This document shows positions 58,166-64,000 of a stretch of DNA of 64,000 bases, in pieces (the stretch's first letter is position 1; every line of letters starts with the position of its first letter). The DNA is from G963665185 sp963665185 (GTDB lineage: Bacteria > Desulfobacterota > Desulfovibrionia > Desulfovibrionales > Desulfovibrionaceae): assembly GCA_963665185.2 (NCBI GenBank), contig CAXXPO010000024.1, forward strand, positions 62,001 to 126,000, given 5' to 3'. The position numbers were made by a program, and so were the translations under genes. The notes beneath the pieces were generated by a model. It searched no databases. It was not told where the DNA came from and saw nothing but the letters and a program-made list of their open reading frames with translations.

Positions 58166-60141
58166 GAATAGGTGTCTTTGTCTGCCACTGCGGCAGCAAT
58201 ATCGCGGGAACCGTGGACTGTCCCAAGGTCGCGGACATCGCCAAGGACTTCCCCGACGTGGTAATGGCCCAGGACCTCATGTACGCCTGTTCCGAGCCGG
58301 GACAGGATGCGGTGGTCCAGGCCATCAAAGAGCACAATCTCGACGGCGTGGTCGTGGCTTCCTGCTCCCCCCGGATGCACGAGAACACCTTCCGCCGGGC
58401 CGTGGAACGCGGCGGTCTGAACCGCTACATGTTCGAAATGGCCAACATCCGCGAGCATGTCTCCTGGATCGGCAAGGACATGGGCGCAAACAGCCGCAAA
58501 GCCGCCGACCTGGTGCGCGCTGCGGTTGAAAAGCTCCGCCTGGCCAAGCCCCTCACGCCCAAGCAGTTCGAGATCAACAAGCGTGTCATGGTCATTGGCG
58601 GCGGTGTTGCCGGCATCCAGGCCGCCCTGGATCTGGCCGACGGCGGACTGGAAGTGGTCCTGGTGGAAAAGCGCGCCTCCATCGGCGGCAAGATGTCCCA
58701 GCTGGACAAGACTTTTCCGACCATCGACTGCTCCACCTGCATCCTCGGTCCCAAGATGGTGGACATCGCCCAGCACCCGAAGATCAAGCTCATGGCCTAT
58801 TCCGAGGTGGACTCCATCTCCGGCTACGTGGGCAACTTCGAGGTCACGGTGCGCAAGAAGTCCACCTTCGTGGACTGGGATAAATGTACCGGGTGCGGTT
58901 TGTGCGAGGAAAAATGCCCCAGCCGCAAGGCTCCGGACGAGTACAACGCCAACGTGGCCCCCGCCCGGGCCATCAAAATCGCCTTTCCCCAGGCCATTCC
59001 CAAGCGCGCGGTCATCAATGCCGACTACTGCATCCGACTGACCAAGGGAAAGTGCGGCAACTGCGCCAAGGTCTGCCCCTCCGAAGCCATCGACTTTGAA
59101 ATGAAGGACGAACTGGTCACGGAAAACGTGGGTGCCATCATCGCGGCCACCGGGTTCGACGTTTTCGATCCTTCGGTCTACGGCGAGTACGGCGGCGGCC
59201 GATATCCCGACGTCATCACCTCCCTGCAGTACGAACGCATGCTTTCGGCCTCCGGACCTACCGGCGGGCATATCAAGCGCCCCTCGGACGGCCAGGAGCC
59301 CAAGACCGTGGTCTTCATCCAGTGCGTGGGTTCCCGCGACAAGTCCGTGGGCCGTCCGTACTGCTCTGGATTCTGCTGCATGTACACGGCCAAACAGGCC
59401 ATCCAGACCCGGGACCACATTCCCGATTCCCAGGCCTATGTCTTTTATATCGACATCCGGGCCTTCCAGAAGAACTACGAGGAGTTCATCGACCGGGCCC
59501 GCGAGGAGTACGGCGTGAACTATGTGCGAGGCCGTGTCTCCAAGATCGCTCCGGACAGCGGAAAACTGATCGTGCGCGGTGCCGACACCCTGATGGGCAA
59601 GCAGGTCGAGGTCCATGCCGACCTGGTTGTTTTGGCCGTGGGCGGCCAGCCCTCCGCGGGCGCGCCGGCTCTGGCCGAAAAGCTGCGCATCTCCTACGAC
59701 CAGTACGGCTTTTTCATGGAGGGGCACGTCAAGCTGCGTCCCGTGGAGACGAACACGGCAGGCGTCTATCTTGCCGGCGCATGCCAGGGGCTCAAGGACA
59801 TTCCCACTTCCGTGGGGCAGGGGAGCGCGGCCGCGGCCAAGGTGCTTTCCCTGTTCTCGCGCGAGACCCTGGAGTCCGATCCGGCCATCTGCCAGGTCAA
59901 CGAGGCCCGCTGCGTGGGCTGCGGCAAGTGCGTGGATACCTGTCCGTATCAGGCCCTGCGCCTGAAGGAAACGCGCTTCGGCATGAAGGCCGAGGTGCTG
60001 GAAACCGTGTGTCAGGGCTGCGGCATCTGCACTGTGACCTGTCCTGTCGGGGCATGCCAGTTGCAGAACTTTACTGACGATCAGATATTAGCCGAGGTGA
60101 ATTCCTTATGTCGGACATGGAAGGAAGAGAGCTCAAGATAG
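58162..60141 (+). CDS. hdrA: Heterodisulfide reductase subunit A homologue
   Basis: HdrA holds the FAD thought to bifurcate electrons. The 659-residue protein starts with CHCGSNIAGTVDC, has the FAD Rossmann motif GGGVAGIQAALDLADGG near residue 150, internal ferredoxin-type clusters (DKCTGCGLCEEKCPS), and two more C-terminal 4Fe-4S motifs (CVGCGKCVDTCPY, CQGCGICTVTCPVGAC). This is the normal HdrA layout with Cys, not Sec, in the visible motifs. Its last 34 bases overlap flxD. Confidence 0.96.
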   Translation: MRIGVFVCHCGSNIAGTVDCPKVADIAKDFPDVVMAQDLMYACSEPGQDAVVQAIKEHNLDGVVVASCSPRMHENTFRRAVERGGLNRYMFEMANIREHVSWIGKDMGANSRKAADLVRAAVEKLRLAKPLTPKQFEINKRVMVIGGGVAGIQAALDLADGGLEVVLVEKRASIGGKMSQLDKTFPTIDCSTCILGPKMVDIAQHPKIKLMAYSEVDSISGYVGNFEVTVRKKSTFVDWDKCTGCGLCEEKCPSRKAPDEYNANVAPARAIKIAFPQAIPKRAVINADYCIRLTKGKCGNCAKVCPSEAIDFEMKDELVTENVGAIIAATGFDVFDPSVYGEYGGGRYPDVITSLQYERMLSASGPTGGHIKRPSDGQEPKTVVFIQCVGSRDKSVGRPYCSGFCCMYTAKQAIQTRDHIPDSQAYVFYIDIRAFQKNYEEFIDRAREEYGVNYVRGRVSKIAPDSGKLIVRGADTLMGKQVEVHADLVVLAVGGQPSAGAPALAEKLRISYDQYGFFMEGHVKLRPVETNTAGVYLAGACQGLKDIPTSVGQGSAAAAKVLSLFSRETLESDPAICQVNEARCVGCGKCVDTCPYQALRLKETRFGMKAEVLETVCQGCGICTVTCPVGACQLQNFTDDQILAEVNSLCRTWKEESSR

Positions 60142-60581
60142 TCGGGTTCCTGTGCAACTGGTGTTCGTACGGCGGCGCGGACACTGCGGGCGTTGGGCGT
60201 TTCACCCAGCCCACGGACCTGCGCATCGTGCGCATGCCCTGCACCGGCCGGGTAGATCCCCTGTTCGTGCTCAAGGCCCTTCTGGGCGGAGCCGACGGAG
60301 TCATCGTTTCCGGCTGCCACCCCAACGATTGTCACTACAACGAAGGCAACTTCTATGCCCGCCGTCGGCTGGAAGTGCTCAAGCGTTTTCTGCCCGTGCT
60401 GGGCATCGACCCCAGGCGTTTCGAGTACACCTGGGTGTCGGCTTCGGAAGGCCTGCGTTGGAAGGAGGTCGTGACCAAGTTCACGGCCCGGATTCATGAG
60501 GTCGGGCCTGCGCCCAGGCTGCTTTCCGATGAAGAAATCTCCAGCCGTTTCGCAGAAGGGATGGATATATGGCCCAGTTAG
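60108..60581 (+). CDS. flxD: FlxD, MvhD-family electron-transfer protein
   Basis: The 157-residue protein matches MvhD/FlpD, the 2Fe-2S protein linking hydrogenase or dehydrogenase modules to HdrA. FLCNWCSYGGAD, RMPCTGRVDP and VSGCHPNDCHY carry the conserved cysteines. In the Flx-Hdr complex it should connect the NADH-oxidising FlxABC with HdrA. The ATG lies inside the end of hdrA; a second ATG three codons later is possible. It overlaps the next gene by 13 bases. Confidence 0.9.
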   Translation: MSDMEGRELKIVGFLCNWCSYGGADTAGVGRFTQPTDLRIVRMPCTGRVDPLFVLKALLGGADGVIVSGCHPNDCHYNEGNFYARRRLEVLKRFLPVLGIDPRRFEYTWVSASEGLRWKEVVTKFTARIHEVGPAPRLLSDEEISSRFAEGMDIWPS

Positions 60582-61531
60582 ACGATATCAAAGCGGCAGT
60601 GAGAAAGGCCCTGCCCGACCTCGACGTGGTCGTGGGCTGGGAGCGCGGGTTCGATGCCCTGCACGCCACGCCGCTGTACATGTATGAGGATGCGGACGTG
60701 GACCGTCTCATATGGGACGCCTCCTGCGTGCACAACTTGGCCTCGTTCCTGCCCCAGCTCATGCAGGGCGAGAAAAAGGTAGGTGTGCTGGTTAAGGGGT
60801 GCGACAGCCGGTCCATCGTGGAACTGCTCCAGGAAAAGCTCGTCAAGCGCGAGAACCTGACCATCTTTGGCTTGCCTTGCCAGGGCGTGATCAGCCATTC
60901 CAAGGTCCGACGCCACGTGGATGTATCCACCGTGTCGGGAACCGACTTCGGAAAGGGCGATCTGTGTCTTCAGGTCAAGGACGGCGAAGTCTGCCTGTTG
61001 CGCGACGAGGCTGCGGCGGATAAGTGTCTTTCCTGCAAGTATCCCAACCCGCTGGTTTTCGACCAGATCGTCGGCGAGACCGTTGACCGGGAAAAGCCTG
61101 CCAAGGATCAGTTCGCCAGGCTTGAAGAGTTCGAATCGCTGCCTCTGGAAAAGCGTTTTGAGTTTTGGAAACGCGAAATGAGCCGCTGCATTCGCTGCTA
61201 TGCCTGCCGCAACGCCTGTCCCATGTGCGTGTGCCGGGAGCATTGCATAGCCGAGAGCCGCGACCCCCATTGGCAGTCCGCGGAAACCACGGTGCAGGAA
61301 AAGCTTATGTTCCAGATGATCCACGCCATGCACCTGGCCGGACGCTGCACCGAGTGTGGAGAGTGTGAACGCGCCTGCCCCATGGACATTCCCATCCTCC
61401 TGTTCAAGTCCAAACTGAACAAGGAGATCCTCGACCTGTTTGATTACGAGGCCGGAGTGGACGAAACCGCCACGCCGCCCCTGTATACCTTTAAGGTGGA
61501 GGAGGATAAAATCGAGGAGGGCGATCTCTAA
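60569..61531 (+). CDS. flxC: FlxC, iron-sulfur subunit with FrhB-like domain
   Basis: The 320-residue protein has an N-terminal segment resembling the coenzyme F420 hydrogenase beta family (VGVLVKGCDSRSIVELLQE, LPCQGVISHSK) and a C-terminal 4Fe-4S part (CIRCYACRNACPMCVC, CTECGECERACPMD). It should transfer electrons within the Flx module. The letter assignment (C versus B) follows the gene order described for Desulfovibrio and is less sure than the family. GAAGGG precedes the ATG. It overlaps flxB by one base. Confidence 0.85.
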   Translation: MAQLDDIKAAVRKALPDLDVVVGWERGFDALHATPLYMYEDADVDRLIWDASCVHNLASFLPQLMQGEKKVGVLVKGCDSRSIVELLQEKLVKRENLTIFGLPCQGVISHSKVRRHVDVSTVSGTDFGKGDLCLQVKDGEVCLLRDEAAADKCLSCKYPNPLVFDQIVGETVDREKPAKDQFARLEEFESLPLEKRFEFWKREMSRCIRCYACRNACPMCVCREHCIAESRDPHWQSAETTVQEKLMFQMIHAMHLAGRCTECGECERACPMDIPILLFKSKLNKEILDLFDYEAGVDETATPPLYTFKVEEDKIEEGDL

Positions 61532-62589
61532 TGGCCCCCAAATTCATAGCAAAAGACCGCATCGTTCCCTGGCTGAACGAGTTGCGTGCCAAGTTCAAGG
61601 TCCTGGTTCCCTCTGAAGAGAACGGTGCCATTGTCTACCGCGTGTTCGACGGCGAAACCCAGCCCGCTCTGGACAGACCCGCCAACATGCCGCCCAAGGA
61701 AGCCGTCTTCCCCCAGACCGAGGTGCTGCTGCGCTACAGGTACGACCGCCGCAGCGACGAGGAAAAGCGCAACGTCGAGGTGGAGGAAGTGCTGCCCGAC
61801 GAGGCCTGCCTGGTTTTCGGCACAAGCCCCTGCGGCTCGCGCGGGTTCCAGGCCTTCGATCCGGTCTACAAGGGCAAAACAGTGGACGACCCCTACTTCC
61901 TCCGTCGTCGTGAACAGGCCGTGTTCGTCGCCGTGACCTGCACCAGGCCGACCACTACCTGCTTCTGCCATTGGGTGGGCTCCGGCCCGGCCGATCCGGA
62001 CGGTTCCGACGTGCTGCTCACTCCGGTGGAGGGGGGCTACGTGGCCGAGGCCGTGACGGACAAGGGCAGGGCGCTGCTGGAAAGCGCGCAGGTCGAGGAT
62101 GCGGGTGGACGCGTGGCCGAGGCCGAAGAGGTCAAGGCCGCGACCGTGAAGGCCCTGGGCGAGCCGGAAAGCCTGGAAGGCGCACCGGAAAAGGTGCTCT
62201 CGGTCTTCGAGGAGCTGGCGTTCTGGGAAAAGGAAGCGGCCCGCTGCATCAGCTGCGGCGCATGCACCTTTTTCTGTCCCACCTGCTATTGTTTCAACAT
62301 TACGGACGAAGCCAGCGGGTTGGCCGGCGAACGCATCCGCACCTGGGACAGCTGCATGTTCCCGCTCTTCACGCGCGAGGCCAGCGGGCACAACCCGCGT
62401 CCCACCAAGGGGCATCGGCTGCGCAACCGCGTGCAGCACAAGTTCGCCTACTATCCCGGCATTCACGGCGGGCGGTTTGCCTGCACCGGATGCGGTCGCT
62501 GCATTCGTCAGTGTCCCTCCGGCGTGGACATCCGCCGCATCGTGCAAAACGCCATGAAACTTGCTTCGGAGGCCGAAGGTGAAAAATAA
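61531..62589 (+). CDS. flxB: FlxB, 4Fe-4S dicluster subunit related to sulfite reductase subunit A
   Basis: The 352-residue product resembles AsrA/HydB-type iron-sulfur proteins. The N-terminal body (about 1-210) contains FGTSPCGSRGFQAFD and TCTRPTTTCFCHWVG, and the C-terminus has CISCGACTFFCPTCYC and CTGCGRCIRQCPSGVD, two 4Fe-4S sites. It probably links FlxA to FlxC. It starts directly at the end of flxC and overlaps flxA by 11 bases. Confidence 0.87.
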   Translation: MAPKFIAKDRIVPWLNELRAKFKVLVPSEENGAIVYRVFDGETQPALDRPANMPPKEAVFPQTEVLLRYRYDRRSDEEKRNVEVEEVLPDEACLVFGTSPCGSRGFQAFDPVYKGKTVDDPYFLRRREQAVFVAVTCTRPTTTCFCHWVGSGPADPDGSDVLLTPVEGGYVAEAVTDKGRALLESAQVEDAGGRVAEAEEVKAATVKALGEPESLEGAPEKVLSVFEELAFWEKEAARCISCGACTFFCPTCYCFNITDEASGLAGERIRTWDSCMFPLFTREASGHNPRPTKGHRLRNRVQHKFAYYPGIHGGRFACTGCGRCIRQCPSGVDIRRIVQNAMKLASEAEGEK

Positions 62590-63409
62590 TCCCTATCTGC
62601 CGGATATGGCCACCATTCTCGAGGTCATCGAGGAAAACCCGGCCATCAAGACCTTCCGTGTGCGCCTGAACAACGAGCAGCGCATGGAGGAGTTCACGTT
62701 CGAGCCTGGTCAGGTGGCACAGCTCTCCCTGTTCGGGGTGGGCGAGTCCACGTTCGTCATCAACTCCTCGCCCACGCGCATGGACTATCTTCAGTTCAGC
62801 GTCATGCGCACCGGCGAGGTGACCACCCGCCTGCACCAGCTCAAGGCGGGCGACCAGATCGGCGTGCGAGCTCCGCTGGGCAACTGGTTCCCCTACAACG
62901 ACATGAAGGGGAAGGACGCCTACTTCATCGGCGGCGGCATCGGCGTTGCTCCGCTGCGTACACTCATCCAATTTATGCTGGACAACCGCGAGGACTACGG
63001 AAAGATCACCGTGCTCTACGGCGCGCGCACTCCCGACGACTTCTGCTACAAGGAAGATATGGCCGAGTGGAACGAGCGCGACGACATCGACCTGATCCAG
63101 ACCGTGGACAACGTATGCACTTTGTGGAACGGCTGCGTGGGCCTGGTGCCCAACGTACTTCTGGAGCAGAACCCCAGCCCTGAAAACGCAGTGGCCGTGA
63201 CCTGCGGCCCGCCCATCATGATCAAGTTCACGCTTCAGGCTCTGGAGAAACTCAAGTTCGGCGACGACCAGATCATCACCACCCTTGAGCGCCGCATGAA
63301 ATGCGGCGTGGGTCTGTGCGGCCGCTGCAACATCGGCCCGCAGTACGTGTGTGTGGACGGACCCGTCTACACCGCGGCCCAGCTCAAGAAACTTCCCAAC
63401 GAGATGTAG
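62579..63409 (+). CDS. flxA: FlxA, NAD(P)H-binding flavoprotein subunit
   Basis: This 276-residue protein belongs to the ferredoxin-NADP reductase/AsrB family and should oxidise NADH for the Flx-Hdr complex. An FAD domain (FEPGQVAQLSLFG, APLGNWFP) is followed by the nucleotide-binding domain with YFIGGGIGVAPLRTL, and by a C-terminal 2Fe-2S site, MKCGVGLCGRCNIG. The start is GTG with CGGAGG upstream, inside flxB; the next in-frame ATG would remove the conserved NNPYLPD. A long hairpin follows the operon. Confidence 0.9.
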   Translation: MKNNPYLPDMATILEVIEENPAIKTFRVRLNNEQRMEEFTFEPGQVAQLSLFGVGESTFVINSSPTRMDYLQFSVMRTGEVTTRLHQLKAGDQIGVRAPLGNWFPYNDMKGKDAYFIGGGIGVAPLRTLIQFMLDNREDYGKITVLYGARTPDDFCYKEDMAEWNERDDIDLIQTVDNVCTLWNGCVGLVPNVLLEQNPSPENAVAVTCGPPIMIKFTLQALEKLKFGDDQIITTLERRMKCGVGLCGRCNIGPQYVCVDGPVYTAAQLKKLPNEM

Positions 63410-63414
63410 CTTTT

Positions 63415-63465
63415 TTCGGGCGTTTGGCAAAAGAACCCGTTTTATGGGGTTGCCAAACGCCCGAA
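63415..63465. terminator. Hairpin after the flx operon
   Basis: A perfect 16-base-pair stem (TTCGGGCGTTTGGCAA and its complement) closes a 19-base loop, directly after the flxA stop. There is no T-run after it, so it may be a processing or stability structure as much as a terminator. Confidence 0.6.
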
Positions 63466-63514
63466 CAATCGTTAGTACTCTCTTCTTTTCCTGATCCTTT
63501 TGGAGGTAACCCCG

Positions 63515-63724
63515 ATGAAAAAAGATATTCATCCGAAGGTGTACAAAGCCACCTTCCGTTGCAACTGCGGCCACGAGGCCGAAATCGTGTCCACCAAGGG
63601 CGAAACCGTGACCGTTGAAATCTGCTCTCAGTGTCATCCGTTTTACACTGGCAAGCAGCGTTTTGTGGACACCGCCGGACGCATTGACCGTTTCAAGAAA
63701 AAGTACGCTCAGTTCCAGAAGTAG
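63515..63724 (+). CDS. rpmE: 50S ribosomal protein L31
   Basis: The 69-residue protein is the zinc-containing form of L31: CNCGHEAEI and CSQCHPFYTGKQRFVDTAG supply the four Cys-type ligands. It binds the large subunit and bridges to the 30S head. GGAGG lies nine bases before the ATG at 63515; the frame is open five codons further upstream. rpmE is followed by a DUF1385 gene, a common order in Desulfovibrio-type genomes. Confidence 0.97.
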   Translation: MKKDIHPKVYKATFRCNCGHEAEIVSTKGETVTVEICSQCHPFYTGKQRFVDTAGRIDRFKKKYAQFQK

Positions 63725-63765
63725 CTTGCGGTTCTGCCACTTGGTGGTGCCGTCCGCTGGCGACA

Positions 63766-63829
63766 AGGCTGCAAAAATATCATGTCCCTGTGGATGCGGC
63801 AGCATACCAAAGGGACATGATGTTTTGCA
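63766..63829 (+). terminator. Terminator after rpmE
   Basis: GCTGCAAAAATATCATGTCCC pairs (with one mismatch and small bulges) with GGGACATGATGTTTTGCAG across a 20-base loop. It is followed by TCTTTTGTC. It is the only structured element between rpmE and the next gene. Confidence 0.6.
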
Positions 63830-63913
63830 GTCTTTTGTCGTGTCTTTGCTTATGGGCTGTATCCGGTCTGCCCGGCGAACGATTTGATCCTTTTACTCCA
63901 GAGGGGAACCACC

Positions 63914-64000
63914 ATGCTCAAACCCATTTGTACGGCACTTGCTTCCAGCGTGGGCGGACAGGCCGTGATGGAAGGCGTGATGATGCGCGATGGCGACAAT
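63914..64000 (+). CDS. DUF1385 family protein, 5' end only
   Basis: Only the first 29 codons are in the window. They read VGGQAVMEGVMMRDG, the N-terminal hallmark of DUF1385 membrane-associated proteins of unknown function, usually encoded between rpmE and prfA. GAGGGG lies seven bases before the ATG. Confidence 0.85.
   Translation, partial: MLKPICTALASSVGGQAVMEGVMMRDGDN

Overview
The window reads as the chromosome of a strict anaerobe of the Desulfovibrio type (Desulfovibrionaceae or a close relative). The main reason is the complete hdrC-hdrB-hdrA-flxD-flxC-flxB-flxA operon at the right end, the NADH dehydrogenase/heterodisulfide-reductase-like complex known from sulfate reducers. It is followed by rpmE and a DUF1385 gene. 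selA, anaerobic cobalamin genes and abundant Fe-S proteins agree with this. The species cannot be named from the sequence alone.

Backbone genes are ordinary: an M18 aminopeptidase, folC-selA, tRNA-Arg(TCT), an aldo/keto reductase, a CBS-domain membrane protein, cbiC-cbiF, a polar amino-acid ABC transporter with a fused double permease, argF, argG-argH, an MscS-type channel, a histidine kinase, a PilZ protein, a metallo-beta-lactamase-fold hydrolase and the hdr-flx operon.

Two elements interrupt the backbone, each at a tRNA 3' end. Island 1 (about 4972-15408) lies between tRNA-Arg(TCT) and a decayed copy of that tRNA's 3' end; its integrase is dead. It carries a tightly overlapping, GC-rich operon: an aspartate ammonia-lyase homologue, HydF, an orphan [NiFe]-hydrogenase large-subunit homologue, a HydE homologue, and NifH-, NifD- and NifK-like proteins. 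An intact hypC and a scar of fused hypD and hypE fragments follow. HydF keeps its full metal-binding motif. The HydE-like, hydrogenase-like and NifK-like proteins have each lost canonical cysteines in the same reading frames that otherwise look well preserved. I know of no described system with this gene set, and I regard it as the best candidate for a new metallocofactor or reductase system in the window.

Island 2 (about 28212-41007) lies between tRNA-Ser(TGA) and an exact 23-base repeat of its 3' end. It is an integrative mobilizable element: a P4-type integrase, HigBA, an AlpA-like regulator, a DUF3987 protein with GTGAC repeats at its end, and a ColE1-like mob region with two genes nested in the relaxase gene. 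Its cargo is a RhuM-Fic protein and an AT-rich three-gene operon (AAA+ ATPase, DUF4406/deoxyribosyltransferase-like protein, PEP-synthase-like ATP-grasp protein), which looks like an uncharacterised defence module.

Smaller oddities are a Tat-exported proline dehydrogenase, an S10 carboxypeptidase lipoprotein, an integrase and transposase graveyard upstream of argF, a palindromic element between argG and argH, and an mscS reading frame broken at a run of six G.
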